From Flavobacterium succinicans (GTDB lineage Bacteria > Bacteroidota > Bacteroidia > Flavobacteriales > Flavobacteriaceae): a stretch of DNA of 64,000 nt. Where the stretch lies: contig NZ_JMTM01000070.1 in the NCBI RefSeq assembly GCF_001662485.1, forward strand, positions 62,001 through 126,000. Reading direction: 5' to 3'. Of the stretch, positions 35,614 to 45,157 are shown piece by piece. A program made the position numbers and the translations under genes. Numbering within the stretch: position 1 is the first letter of the stretch; the number at the start of each line of letters is the position of its first letter. Under the pieces are notes generated by a model, which worked only from the letters and a program-made list of their open reading frames with translations, made no database searches and was not told the origin of the DNA.

Positions 35614-37128
35614 TTAATTTTGTAATTCCTTCAATTGCTCCAGATATTCTCGTTGGTTAGAAAGACGTGGAATTTTGTTTTGCCCGCCCACTTTATTGCG
35701 TTGTTTCAGCCAGTCATAAAACAGATTTTCTCTTGCTACATTAATGACCAAAGGGTTTAAGGTCATGTTGTTGTAGCGTTTGGCTTCGTAATCAGAATTT
35801 AAAGATTGTAACGTATTGTCTAACACTTGGTGAAAATGCATCAAGTCTTGTGGTGGAGTTTTGAATTCAATCATCCATTCGTGTGCTCCTTTTTGCTTGC
35901 CTTCCATAAAAATAGGTGCCACCGTATAATCTACAATTTCAGCTTGAGTCGCTTTGCAGGCTTTTGCCAAGGCTTGATCCGTATTTTCGACCATTAACTC
36001 TTCGCCAAAAACATTAATGTGATGTCTAGTTCTTCCAGTTACCCTTATTCGGTAGGGGTTTAGTGAAGTAAAACGAACAGTGTCGCCAATCAAATAACGC
36101 CATAATCCGCCATTAGTAGTGATAACCATGGCATAATTTTTAAATAATTCCACATCGGCCAAACGCACTACTTTTTGGTTGGAAGTACCGTAAGTATCCA
36201 TCGGAATAAATTCATAAAAAATACCATAATCCAACATCAACAACAAATCGCTTGAATAATTTAAGTCTTGAATAGCAAAAAAGCCTTCGGAAGCATTGTA
36301 TATTTCGTAATACTTGAAATTGTTTTTGGGCAAAATCTTATGGTATTGTTCGCGATACGGATCAAAACTCACGCCACCATGAAAATACACTTCTAGATTA
36401 GGCCATAATTCTACTAAATTGTTTTTCCCTGTTTCTTCTAAAATTTTATTCATCAAAACCAACATCCACGAAGGCACACCTGCAAAACTAGTTACATTCT
36501 CATTAACAGTTTCTTTGATGATGGCATTCATTTTAGATTCCCATTCGCTCATCAATGAAATTTTGTTACTTGGTGTACTACTAAATTCGGCCCAAATTGG
36601 CATATTTTCTATCAAAATCGCTGATAAATCGCCAAAGAAAGTATTGTTATTTTCATAAATTTGAGAACTTCCGCCTAAGCGAAGACTTTTTCCTAAAAAC
36701 AGCTCCGAATCCTCATTATTGTTGAGGTACAAGCATAATAAATCCTTACTGCCTTTGTAATGGCAATCTTCTAGCGCTTCTGTACTTACTGGGATAAATT
36801 TACTTTTAGCATTAGTCGTTCCGCTCGATTTAGCAAACCATTTTATGGGAGTCTCCCAAAGCACATTTTGTTCGCCTTGACGTGTTCTTTCTATCATTGG
36901 TTCCAAATCCTCATAACTCGAAATCGGAATACGTTCCGCAAATTGGGCATATGATTTTATGGAACTGTACTCATATTGCTTTCCCAACAATGTGTTTTCA
37001 GAAGAGCGAAGCAAATTCATTAGCAGTTCTTCTTGAACTTCGTTGGGGTACTTCAAAAACAATTCAATTTGATGAATGCGTTGCTTTAAAAACCAAGAAG
37101 CGATGGAGTTGATAATGGATAAAGGCAT
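35614..37128 (-). CDS. GH3-family (auxin-responsive-like) acyl-adenylate protein
   Basis: 504 aa. Contains the adenylation-type segment WFAKSSGTTNAKSKFIPVS (P-loop-like, around residues 87-105), FHGGVSF, YNASEGFFAIQDL and GLWRYLIGDTVRFTS, ITGRTRHHINVFGEELMVEN-type motif (here VTGRTRHHINVFGEELM). In plants GH3 enzymes join acyl acids to amino acids; bacterial members are poorly studied. It is monocistronic. Nothing nearby suggests a substrate. Confidence 0.9.
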   Translation of the reverse strand: MPLSIINSIASWFLKQRIHQIELFLKYPNEVQEELLMNLLRSSENTLLGKQYEYSSIKSYAQFAERIPISSYEDLEPMIERTRQGEQNVLWETPIKWFAKSSGTTNAKSKFIPVSTEALEDCHYKGSKDLLCLYLNNNEDSELFLGKSLRLGGSSQIYENNNTFFGDLSAILIENMPIWAEFSSTPSNKISLMSEWESKMNAIIKETVNENVTSFAGVPSWMLVLMNKILEETGKNNLVELWPNLEVYFHGGVSFDPYREQYHKILPKNNFKYYEIYNASEGFFAIQDLNYSSDLLLMLDYGIFYEFIPMDTYGTSNQKVVRLADVELFKNYAMVITTNGGLWRYLIGDTVRFTSLNPYRIRVTGRTRHHINVFGEELMVENTDQALAKACKATQAEIVDYTVAPIFMEGKQKGAHEWMIEFKTPPQDLMHFHQVLDNTLQSLNSDYEAKRYNNMTLNPLVINVARENLFYDWLKQRNKVGGQNKIPRLSNQREYLEQLKELQN

Positions 37129-37168
37129 GAAAATATATTGTTTTAGAAATTAGATCGCGGTAATTTGA

Positions 37169-37199
37169 TTTGAAAATATCGATTCAAATACTAACTTTG
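37169..37199 (+). promoter_or_regulatory. Candidate promoter for DUF2797 gene
   Basis: TTTG (37169-37172), 19 bases, TAACTTTG (37192-37199): a close match to the Bacteroidota consensus. The implied leader before the ATG at 37314 is about 110 bases. Confidence 0.5.
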
Positions 37200-37313
37200 C
37201 GGTAATCCCAAAAATAGTGTTTTTTATAAAAATTAGCTCATTAGTTGTTAAATATTCTGATACAAAAACATGTTAATTGGGAGTAAAATCTTAATCTAAA
37301 TCAACCATCCCAA

Positions 37314-38111
37314 ATGATATACGAAGGAGTACTCTCTAAAATGCCAACCGAAATAGGAAATCCCATTCAATATTATTTGGTTTTTGAATCGAGTTTTTTA
37401 AACATGAACCAGCTATTGAATAAAGAAATTAGTATTCAATTTCAAGGGTATCAATGTTTGAATTGCGGAAAAAAGAAAAAAATTTTTAGACAAGGATTTT
37501 GTTACGACTGTTTTTATTCCAGTCCAGCAGTAGGCGATTGGATTATGAAACCCGAGTTAAGTACCGCACATTTAGGCATAGAAGACAGAGATTTAGCTTA
37601 CGAACAAAAGGTGCAGTTACAACCTCATATCGTTTATTTGGCTTTGTCAAGTGAAGTCAAAGTGGGTGTCACGCGCAAAACCCAAATGCCCACCCGCTGG
37701 ATTGATCAAGGCGCTGAAGAAGCCATCGTCATCGTGGAGGTTCCCAATCGATATTTAGCAGGAATTACAGAGGTCGCGCTAAAAAATCATTTTGCAGACA
37801 AAACCAACTGGCGAAAAATGCTGACCAATACTTATGACGCCGTAGATTTGGTTCAAGAAAAGGCAAAAGTACAGGCTTGGCTTCCCGATGAAGTTCAAGA
37901 ATATTTTAGTTTAGAAAAAAACGAAAAGACGGCTATGCATTATCCAGTTGTAGTTTATCCCACCAAAGTGAACAGTTTGAATTTAGACAAAACACCATTT
38001 TATCAAGGCCAACTCGTGGGTATAAAAGGGCAGTATTTATTGTTTGCAGACGGAACCGTTTTTAACGTTCGCAGTTACGAAGGCTATATTGTTCGGATAG
38101 AAATGCAGTAA
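37314..38111 (+). CDS. DUF2797 family protein
   Basis: 265 aa. It has a zinc-binding-like cluster CLNCGKKKKIFRQGFCYDCFYSSP (four Cys around residues 47-68), followed by HIVYLALSSEVKVGVTRKTQMPTRWIDQGA, which resembles a GIY-YIG-like strand pattern (the family has been compared with that fold). Function unproven. A structured repeat (copy B) begins 18 bases after the stop. Confidence 0.85.
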   Translation: MIYEGVLSKMPTEIGNPIQYYLVFESSFLNMNQLLNKEISIQFQGYQCLNCGKKKKIFRQGFCYDCFYSSPAVGDWIMKPELSTAHLGIEDRDLAYEQKVQLQPHIVYLALSSEVKVGVTRKTQMPTRWIDQGAEEAIVIVEVPNRYLAGITEVALKNHFADKTNWRKMLTNTYDAVDLVQEKAKVQAWLPDEVQEYFSLEKNEKTAMHYPVVVYPTKVNSLNLDKTPFYQGQLVGIKGQYLLFADGTVFNVRSYEGYIVRIEMQ

Positions 38112-38129
38112 AAAAAATGCAGCTTATTT

Positions 38130-38232
38130 AGAGCAGCATGAATAGGCATTCTTGCCAGCATCGTCCCGCTCTCCGTTATATCTTTGCCTTTTTAAAGAAA
38201 AAAGGCAAAGGATGCCACTACGATCGGGGCTA
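38130..38232 (+). repeat. Structured intergenic repeat, copy B
   Basis: Second member of the family. Matches copy A at GAGCAG, GTCCCG, CCG.TATATCTTT, GGATGCC and CGGGGCTA, but the inner hairpin is different: TTTGCCTTTTT (38183-38193) pairs with AAAAAGGCAAA (ending 38209). It lies in the gap between the converging DUF2797 and sppA genes. Confidence 0.85.
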
Positions 38233-38281
38233 AAAAACAACATTTGTAATTTTTGTAACCAACTAAAATACTCATTCTAAA

Positions 38282-38316
38282 ACAAAAAATCCGTTTAAGG
38301 CATACTTAAACGGATT
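38282..38316 (-). terminator. Terminator of sppA (minus strand)
   Basis: AATCCGTTTAAG / CTTAAACGGATT 12-bp stem, followed on the minus strand by six T. Confidence 0.85.
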
Positions 38317-38336
38317 GATTTATATCTTTTATTTTT

Positions 38337-40097
38337 TTATTGAATAGTAATTTCAAAAGGCATCAGAGCTTGAATTCCTTTGCGATTTTGAAAGCGTTTT
38401 ACGTCTTGCAATAGTCGGTAATTTTCTTCGCCAATTTCTTCTTTTATAAAAGTAGCTTTTGATTTTGCAAATGGGAAGTTAGCAAACATGTCTTCAAAAT
38501 TTTTCTCGAACTCAGGATAGTTTAAAGTGCTGTAAGATTTGATTTTAGCCAAACGTGCTGCTTCCGCTAAAGCTTCTTTTAAGCCTCCAATCTTATCTAC
38601 CAGTCCAATTTTTACCGCTTCTGATCCTGTCCAAACACGGCCTTGTCCTATGGCGTCTACTTGTGCCGGAGTCATTTTTCGGCCTTGCGCAACATGCCCT
38701 ATAAACGTATTGTAGATTTGTTCCACTCCTTCCAAAGTCACCGCTTTGAATTTTTCATCCATTGGTACAAACGGACTATAGTTCGAGGCGTTTTCGTGTG
38801 TTCTTACTTGTTCTGAATTGATACCATATCGATTGGCAGCTACTGAAAAATTTGGTAACGCTCCAAACACACCAATCGAACCTGTAATCGTATTTTTTTC
38901 GGCAAAAATAGTATTGGCGTTGCATGCAATATAATACCCACCCGAAGCGGCATAATTACCCATCGATACAACGACAGGTTTTACTTTTTTGGTCAATTCT
39001 ATTTCTCTCCAAATTAAGTCAGAAGTTAAGGCATTTCCACCAGGACTGTTAATTCGCAACACGATTGCCTTTACATCTTCGTTTTTTCTAGCCTCTTGAA
39101 GTGAACGACGCATAGATCCTTCTCCAATTTCGTTTACATCTCCTTCGCCACTTCCAATTTCGCCTTGAGCATAAATAATCGCAATAGCGTCATTAGTATC
39201 CGTGTTGATAGATGTGGTGTTTGTTTTTTGTGTATAATCTTCTATCGAAACGCTATTGTAATCTTCGTCTTTGGCTACTTTCAACGCTTTTCTTATGGCA
39301 TCGTGGTAGACATCTTCATAGGCAATGACATCGATTAATTTTTGTGCTTTGGCCATTTCGGGAGTTCTTGCCAAAAGACCATTGGCGATTTCATTCAGTT
39401 TAGCCACAGAAATGTTTCTGCTTTTTGAAATATCGGTAACAATACTTTCCCAAATAGAGTTCAATAAAGCTGTGGTTTGTTCTCTATTAGCGTCGCTCAT
39501 TTTGTTTTCTAGGAAAGGTTCCACGGCGCTTTTGTACTTTCCGTGACGAATAACTTCCATTTTTAATCCTGATTTTTCTTGAAAGTCTTTAAAAAACATT
39601 ACTTCGGTAGATAAACCCTTAAAGTCTAATTCGCCAATCGGATTCAGATACAGGGTGTTGGCTACAGAGTTCAAATAGTATTCTTTTTGAGAATAGCTAT
39701 TAGAATACGAAAGGATAAATTTTCCTGATTTTTTGAAATGTTCCAAGGCATCTCTCAATTCTTTACTTTGTGCCATTCCTAAACCAGAATTGGTGTTCAA
39801 AATAGAAATTCCTTTGATGTCAACATCTGTTTCTGCAACTTCAATGGCATTGATTACATCGGTTAAACCAATTTTTTTACGCTCAGAAAAGGCTGTTATC
39901 CATGGATCGGTGTATTTACCTGCATAATCATCGGCGATACTTTCTAAATTCAATTCAATAACAGAATTGTTTTTTACTTCAACTGTATCAGAATCTCCTC
40001 CGAAAATTACTCCTATCAGTATAATCCCAAAGAAAGAAAGCATTATAAAAACAAAAATACCTATAACGGTAGCTAAAATATTTCCTAAAAATCTCAT
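38337..40097 (-). CDS. sppA: Signal peptide peptidase SppA, 67K type
   Basis: 586 aa membrane-anchored serine protease degrading cleaved signal peptides. N-terminal helix about residues 8-33. The two tandem S49 domains of the long type are present: the general base Lys189 lies in HGKYKSAVEPF of the first, and the nucleophile Ser385 in GNYAASGGYY of the second, matching the E. coli Lys209/Ser409 arrangement. Preceded by a good promoter match. Confidence 0.95.
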   Translation of the reverse strand: MRFLGNILATVIGIFVFIMLSFFGIILIGVIFGGDSDTVEVKNNSVIELNLESIADDYAGKYTDPWITAFSERKKIGLTDVINAIEVAETDVDIKGISILNTNSGLGMAQSKELRDALEHFKKSGKFILSYSNSYSQKEYYLNSVANTLYLNPIGELDFKGLSTEVMFFKDFQEKSGLKMEVIRHGKYKSAVEPFLENKMSDANREQTTALLNSIWESIVTDISKSRNISVAKLNEIANGLLARTPEMAKAQKLIDVIAYEDVYHDAIRKALKVAKDEDYNSVSIEDYTQKTNTTSINTDTNDAIAIIYAQGEIGSGEGDVNEIGEGSMRRSLQEARKNEDVKAIVLRINSPGGNALTSDLIWREIELTKKVKPVVVSMGNYAASGGYYIACNANTIFAEKNTITGSIGVFGALPNFSVAANRYGINSEQVRTHENASNYSPFVPMDEKFKAVTLEGVEQIYNTFIGHVAQGRKMTPAQVDAIGQGRVWTGSEAVKIGLVDKIGGLKEALAEAARLAKIKSYSTLNYPEFEKNFEDMFANFPFAKSKATFIKEEIGEENYRLLQDVKRFQNRKGIQALMPFEITIQ

Positions 40098-40145
40098 AGT
40101 TAGTTATTTTTTATTAAGTAAGTCTACATTCTTTTTTAAATGTTA

Positions 40146-40175
40146 CAAATGTAGCTGTATTTTTCATTTGACAAA
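40146..40175 (-). promoter_or_regulatory. Candidate promoter of sppA
   Basis: On the minus strand: TTTG (complement of 40172-40175), 18 bases, TACATTTG (complement of 40146-40153), 48 bases before the sppA ATG. The rest of the 40098-40409 gap shows no gene. Confidence 0.5.
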
Positions 40176-40409
40176 GCAATCCGTTCACAAGGCATTCGCT
40201 TTTAAAATTTCCGACATACATAAAACGGATAAACACTAATTTATTTCAGTTTTTTGTTTGCTCTGCCTTTTCATGTCATGAACACTTAATAGCTATAAAA
40301 ATAATGCCAATTTCTGCTATTCGTTGCTAATTTTTTAAAAGAGAATTCCCTGAATCCGCTATGCTATAAATAGTGAATCTAATTTTCTTTTCTTTACTTT
40401 GTATTTTAT

Positions 40410-41543
40410 ATGAAATCACAGCATCAAGTCATTTTATCACTAGGTAGTAATCAAGGCAGTCGCCTCGAAGTACTCCAACAATGCATTCAATTGTTGCATC
40501 AAGAAGTAGGAACGGTTATCAAGATTTCTACCGTTTACGAAACACCTGCTTGGGGCTTTGTGAGCGACTCTTTCTATAATTGTGCCTTATGGCTTCATAC
40601 CTCTTTTTCTGCTGTAAAAGTATTGCAACAGGTTTTAAAAATTGAGAAACAATTAGGTCGTGTTCGAGTAGGCGATCAAGGCTATCAATCTCGAACAATA
40701 GATATCGATATCATTGCTTTTGATGACTTGGTGCTCGATACCGAAAAGCTCAACATACCACATCCGTTGCTACAGGAACGCAATTTTGTATTATTGCCAC
40801 TTCGTGATATACAGTCGGATTGGATACACCCAACGCTAAAAAAATCAATCAATGAACTGATTTCCGAAACGACAGATACAAGTGTATGCCAAGCCGTAGC
40901 GACCATCCCTGCACCATTGAGCGGTATTCCTCTAGAAAAATTCAATTACATCGCCTTTGAAGGTAATATTGGAGCAGGAAAAACAACCTTGACTAGCAAA
41001 ATTGCCGAAGATTTTAATGCCAAAACAGTATTGGAGCGTTTTGCGGACAATCCCTTTCTGCCAAAATTTTATAAAGATCAAAACCGCTACGCTTTTCCTC
41101 TCGAAATGTCTTTTCTTGCCGACAGGTACCAACAGTTGTCCGATGATTTGGCGCAGTTCGATTTGTTCAAAGATTTTATCGTAGCCGATTATCATATTTT
41201 CAAATCGCTAATTTTTGCCAAAATCACTTTGGCAGAAGACGAGTACCGTTTGTATCACACCCTTTTTTCCATCATTTATAAAGAAATGCCCAAACCCGAT
41301 TTGTATGTGTATTTGTATCAAAACACCCAGCGTTTATTGCAAAATATTAAAAAACGCGGTAGAGGCTATGAGCAAAACATCGAAGCAGACTACTTGGATA
41401 AAATCAACACTGGTTATCTAGATTACATCAAATCACAGCAAGATTTGAATGTACTCATCATCGATGTTTCAGATCTTGACTTTGTCAAAAACCAATCCGA
41501 TTATCTATACGTTCTGCACGAAATTCAAAAGAAAATCCAATAA
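40410..41543 (+). CDS. folK: FolK-deoxynucleoside kinase fusion protein
   Basis: 377 aa with two complete domains. Residues 1-about 160: 6-hydroxymethyl-7,8-dihydropterin pyrophosphokinase (SLGSNQGSRLE, YETPAWG, RTIDIDIIAFDD with the metal aspartates at 98 and 100, IPHPLLQERNFVLLPL), a folate enzyme. Residues about 176-377: deoxynucleoside kinase (P-loop EGNIGAGKTTL, residues 184-194; ERFADNPFLP; LADRYQQ; KRGRGYEQNI lid). The fusion joins folate supply to dNTP salvage. Such fusions are known in Bacteroidota. No frameshift is visible. Confidence 0.93.
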   Translation: MKSQHQVILSLGSNQGSRLEVLQQCIQLLHQEVGTVIKISTVYETPAWGFVSDSFYNCALWLHTSFSAVKVLQQVLKIEKQLGRVRVGDQGYQSRTIDIDIIAFDDLVLDTEKLNIPHPLLQERNFVLLPLRDIQSDWIHPTLKKSINELISETTDTSVCQAVATIPAPLSGIPLEKFNYIAFEGNIGAGKTTLTSKIAEDFNAKTVLERFADNPFLPKFYKDQNRYAFPLEMSFLADRYQQLSDDLAQFDLFKDFIVADYHIFKSLIFAKITLAEDEYRLYHTLFSIIYKEMPKPDLYVYLYQNTQRLLQNIKKRGRGYEQNIEADYLDKINTGYLDYIKSQQDLNVLIIDVSDLDFVKNQSDYLYVLHEIQKKIQ

Positions 41544-41567
41544 AGTAGATTTTACATTTTTTTTTTT

Positions 41568-41672
41568 GGAGCGGATGAAAAGGCTTTTTTTGGCAACAGG
41601 GTTTCCCGCTTTTCGTTACAATCTTATGTCCCGAACCCCGGGTCATAAGGATTTCCACTACAATCGGGGCTA
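41568..41672 (+). repeat. Structured intergenic repeat, copy C
   Basis: Most diverged member. Retains GGAGC, TTTCCCG, a variant CGTTACAATC, GGAT-TTCCACTAC and CGGGGCTA. Its inner hairpin is CTTATGTCCCG (41623-41633) with CGGGTCATAAG (41639-41649), one mismatch, loop AACCC. It begins 24 bases after the folK-fusion stop, in the gap to a converging gene. Confidence 0.8.
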
Positions 41673-41713
41673 AAAGCTAGCATTTGGCTTCAAAGTAAGA
41701 GCATCAAAGAGTA

Positions 41714-43873
41714 TTATCTTTTCAAAGAAAAATGACCTCTTTTTTCAATCCCAGAATCATCTAGTTTCAGTACATACCAGTAATCTGTAGAGGGCAAAGG
41801 ATTTTGATTGAAACTGCCATCCCATGATACTTTTGAAGGAGATAATTCAATCAGTAATTTTCCGTATCGGTCAAAAATAGTGATTCTCGCTTCTGGGAAG
41901 GTTTCAAAATCTTTCACATACCATACATCATTGTAACCGTCATTATTTGGGGTAAAAAATTTTGGGGGAGCAATAACGATGAATTGTTCTTGATCCCAAT
42001 TACAAAAACTACTATCTCGCACATAAGCCGTCTGAATTCCTGCGGGAACATTTATAAAAACATTCGAAGGTTGATAACTTATATTATCCAGAGAATATTC
42101 AAAATAAGGTGCTGTATTCGTTACTTCAATGGTTACCGTGGTTTCATTCACAACCACTGCTTTTATTTCAGGAACAATTTGCCGAATTACTGTAAAGTTT
42201 TTTCTACTCGTACAATTTTCAGGGGCAGGGCTAGTAATATCAACATAAAAATTACCCACATTATTCACCTGAATGGTTGCCGTAGTTGCTCCTGTCGACC
42301 ACAAATAAGACATCCCGCTCAAGCCGGCATCAAGCGTTAAAGGATTCGATTGACAAATTATTTTTTCTTCATTCGTAACAGCTGGAAGTGGGTAAATTTT
42401 CACTTCTACAGGAACTCTAGTCCCGTTGGTACAATTCGTATTGACTGCTTCGGCATAGTAAGTGGTGCTCGCATTCAAAAATGGAGTGACATAGGTCGTT
42501 CCTGTTCCTAATTTAGTAGTACTCGTGGTATCGGCATACCAATGAATCGTTCCCGAGGACGGCGTTGCCGTTAGTGTTACTCCAGCGGGACCGCAATGAC
42601 TTACAGGAGAGTTAGTTGATGTTATGGTTGGAATCAAATTGATGGTAGCAATAACGGCTGTTCTGTTGGAAGTACATCCTCCAGAGGTTGTTGATACATA
42701 ATAAGTAGTAGTGGTGTTTATAGATGGAGTGGTAAAACTAGAGCCACTGCCAATTAAATTCCCGCCTGAGTTTTGATCGTACCAATTGATGGTTCCAATA
42801 GAAGCGGTGGCTTGTAGTATCAGACTTCCAGGGTCGCATTTTGTGGCTGGTGTAGTACTTAGAATCGATGGAATAGTTATCGAAGTACTGGCGGAAAGTT
42901 GTAAAACTGGATCGCCTGGCATGCCTCCATATTCCACAATAAATCCTTTGGGTTGGTAATCGCCACTAGGGGCGCCAGTATTGGACAAATCATTCCACGA
43001 ACCCGCTATTCCTATTCCTGGTGCGGTAATGTGAGCGTAATCTTCATCACCGGATTGATTTGGTTCGCTAGTGTTCCAAAAAGCAAAATTAGGAGTGGTT
43101 CCGTTGGCGTTTCCATTCCAGAAAATTGTTCCGGCTTCTGGACCAGTTACCCATTTCCATACGCCCTCTGTTTCAGCATCACTTCCACCAATCCAGCCTG
43201 CTCCTGGGGCTTGTTTTCCTGCTAATTGTGCTTCGTCTGCAGCGGTCAGTGTGGCTAGGTAGCCTTTGAGTCCATAATAAGTTCGAAGTTCAGCGGCGGC
43301 TTTAGCGCTTGTCCAAGTAATTCCAACATTAGGAACGTATTCATAATAATGTCCATTCCTTGGCAAATAATTGGCTTGACCAATACTAATTGAAAAACTT
43401 CTACTGCCAGCTGCAGTTGCAGATGAGTTGTTGAATTGAACATCCTTGATGGCGTTAACAAAATCCGTGTAACTTACAGCAACTCCTGTTGGACTATTCA
43501 GTGTTAGTTTTCCTTCAGCAGCATTCCAACTACTTTTAATTGCAGGATGTGCAGACACATTACTTAAAAAAAGCACATCTTGCCCTAAACTATAACCTGA
43601 GGATATCTGAATATAAATGGCCTCTGTGCTAGTATCGTCTGGATCTGTGATGCTAATATTGGTTACAATGTTAATGTTGGTAAGAGGGCAATACGTTTGA
43701 TTGCCTGTTGCGGTAAGCGTTGGGGCGATATTTGCAACGGTTTTTTTGATGCAGGCTGCTTTGGATAAAGTTCTTTTTTGTTTCTTTTCATTTGAAGGAA
43801 TTGTAGAGTGTGCAAGCCCAAATTGAAAAAAACAAAAGACAAAAAGGAAAAGTAGTAATAAGTGTTGTTTCAT
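41714..43873 (-). CDS. T9SS type-B sorted protein with C-type-lectin-like and Ig-like domains
   Basis: 719 aa secreted protein. Signal peptide (residues 1-21, LLLLFLFVFCFFQFGLAHS region); a beta-rich N-terminal region; a C-type-lectin-like domain at about 165-315 (NGHYYEYVPNVGITWTSAKAAAE, GYLATLTAADEAQL, GWIGGSDAETEGVWKWVTGPE, SGDEDYAHI); two CHU_C-associated Ig-like repeats at about 335-490 (INWYDQNSGG, IHWYADTTS); and a C-terminal gliding/T9SS type-B sorting domain (FFTPNNDGYNDVW, ITIFDRYGKLL, WDGSFNQNPLPSTDYWYVL). Likely cell surface or released; ligand unknown. Confidence 0.92.
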   Translation of the reverse strand: MKQHLLLLFLFVFCFFQFGLAHSTIPSNEKKQKRTLSKAACIKKTVANIAPTLTATGNQTYCPLTNINIVTNISITDPDDTSTEAIYIQISSGYSLGQDVLFLSNVSAHPAIKSSWNAAEGKLTLNSPTGVAVSYTDFVNAIKDVQFNNSSATAAGSRSFSISIGQANYLPRNGHYYEYVPNVGITWTSAKAAAELRTYYGLKGYLATLTAADEAQLAGKQAPGAGWIGGSDAETEGVWKWVTGPEAGTIFWNGNANGTTPNFAFWNTSEPNQSGDEDYAHITAPGIGIAGSWNDLSNTGAPSGDYQPKGFIVEYGGMPGDPVLQLSASTSITIPSILSTTPATKCDPGSLILQATASIGTINWYDQNSGGNLIGSGSSFTTPSINTTTTYYVSTTSGGCTSNRTAVIATINLIPTITSTNSPVSHCGPAGVTLTATPSSGTIHWYADTTSTTKLGTGTTYVTPFLNASTTYYAEAVNTNCTNGTRVPVEVKIYPLPAVTNEEKIICQSNPLTLDAGLSGMSYLWSTGATTATIQVNNVGNFYVDITSPAPENCTSRKNFTVIRQIVPEIKAVVVNETTVTIEVTNTAPYFEYSLDNISYQPSNVFINVPAGIQTAYVRDSSFCNWDQEQFIVIAPPKFFTPNNDGYNDVWYVKDFETFPEARITIFDRYGKLLIELSPSKVSWDGSFNQNPLPSTDYWYVLKLDDSGIEKRGHFSLKR

Positions 43874-43968
43874 TCTATAAAAATAAGATTATTTGCAAAT
43901 GGTTGCTAATTGTACAAAAGAATTTAGCGCCTAATTTTATAGTTTTTAAAAAACAAACAATAAAGAAA

Positions 43969-44499
43969 TCAATAGTGATATTGTTTGAATAAATCCCAAA
44001 CCACAATGCCTGCACTTACCGAAATATTTAAAGAATGTTTGGTTCCTAATTGAGGAATTTCGATACAGCCATCACAAAGCGCTACGGCTTCTTGAGCTAC
44101 GCCATGTACTTCATTACCAAAAACTAATGCATATTTTTTGGAAGGATCTATTTTGAAATTTTGTAAAAAAAAGGCGCTTTCCACTTGTTCAATGGCCAAA
44201 GTAATAACGTCGTCTTTTTTTAGAGCAGTTATGGCCTCCAAGACGTTTTCATAATGTTCCCAAGCGACAGTTTCTGTCGCTCCCAAAGCAGTTTTGTTAA
44301 TCTCTTTGTTGGGAGGTGTAGCAGTAATTCCGCAAAGGATAATTTTTTCTACCAAAAAAGCATCAGCGGTTCTGAATACAGATCCAATATTGTGCAGACT
44401 CCTCACGTCATCAAGGACCAGAATTAAAGGTGTTTTTTTAGATTCTTTGAATCCCTCTACAGACTTTCTTTCGAGTTCACTATTCTCTAATTTTCTCAT
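43969..44499 (-). CDS. TrmH/SpoU family RNA 2'-O-methyltransferase
   Basis: 176 aa SPOUT enzyme: VLDDVRSLHNIGSVFRTADAFLVEKIILCG (motif 1, Asn and Arg), ALVFGNEVHGV (motif 2, Glu) and IPQLGTKHSLNISVSAGIVVWDLF (motif 3, Ser-Leu-Asn-x-Ser) form the knotted SAM site. Probably methylates tRNA or rRNA ribose; the target nucleotide is not readable. No extra RNA-binding domain is present. Confidence 0.93.
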   Translation of the reverse strand: MRKLENSELERKSVEGFKESKKTPLILVLDDVRSLHNIGSVFRTADAFLVEKIILCGITATPPNKEINKTALGATETVAWEHYENVLEAITALKKDDVITLAIEQVESAFFLQNFKIDPSKKYALVFGNEVHGVAQEAVALCDGCIEIPQLGTKHSLNISVSAGIVVWDLFKQYHY

Positions 44500-44513
44500 T
44501 GCAATGTCGATTT

Positions 44514-44547
44514 AATAAAAAAAGCCTCCTAATGGAAGGAAGCTTTT
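44514..44547 (-). terminator. Terminator of DUF1573 gene (minus strand)
   Basis: AAAAGCCTCCT (44520-44530) with AGGAAGCTTTT (44537-44547), one wobble; followed by seven T on the minus strand. Confidence 0.75.
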
Positions 44548-44566
44548 AATGAAATTTTGATATTTT

Positions 44567-45007
44567 TTAGCTTTTTACTTCGTCAGGTAAAACATTTCCT
44601 TTGATTGTCAAAATCTTTGTTGGTTGACCAGTCGCATTTGAAGTAATAGTAACTGTTTTAGTGAAGGCGCCCACTCTGTCAGTAGCATATTTTACACCTA
44701 TAACACCTTTTGCACCTGGCATGATAGGTTCTTTTGGGCTACTTGGTACAGTACAACCACAAGATCCTTGAGCATTGGTAATGATCAAAGGAGCATTCCC
44801 GTTGTTGGTGAAAACAAATTCGCGTTTTCCGTCAGAATTATGCGCAATTGTTCCGTAATCAATAGTTTCGCTATCGAAAACCATACCTGCGCCATTAACT
44901 TTTGCTACTGTTGTTTTTGCCTTTTTGGCTTTTTTGGAAGTTTCTTGAGCTGTGGCAGAAGTTATTGCCAAGCCAAATACTACTAGTAAGGTAAATATTT
45001 TTTTCAT
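44567..45007 (-). CDS. DUF1573 domain exported protein
   Basis: 146 aa. Signal peptide (residues 1-20, ending ATAQE), a short Lys-rich linker, then a DUF1573 domain (IDYGTIAHNSDGKREFVFTNNGNAPLIITNAQGSCGCTVPSSPKEPIMPGAKGVIGVKYATDRVGAFTKTVTITSNA) with the typical SCGCT pair of cysteines, an Ig-like fold of the HYDIN/ASPM type. Function unknown. A TAGATTTG -7-like box lies at the complement of 45030-45037, 22 bases before the ATG, without a good -33 partner. Confidence 0.92.
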   Translation of the reverse strand: MKKIFTLLVVFGLAITSATAQETSKKAKKAKTTVAKVNGAGMVFDSETIDYGTIAHNSDGKREFVFTNNGNAPLIITNAQGSCGCTVPSSPKEPIMPGAKGVIGVKYATDRVGAFTKTVTITSNATGQPTKILTIKGNVLPDEVKS

Positions 45008-45157
45008 ATGATTTAATTTTAAATACTAGCAAATCTATACAAAAAATACAAATCAGCGCTTAAAATTCGCTTAAAATTTTAATTTTTGAACCCTTCATTA
45101 TTCGCATTAAAATCTATAAATTCGCTGTCATATTTACAGTATTTAATTCCCACTAAT

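Noticed and set aside
45086-45157. Longer mutS start at TTG 45086
   Set aside because: The added residues are unlike MutS N-termini and overlap a possible promoter box; TTG 45158 fits better.
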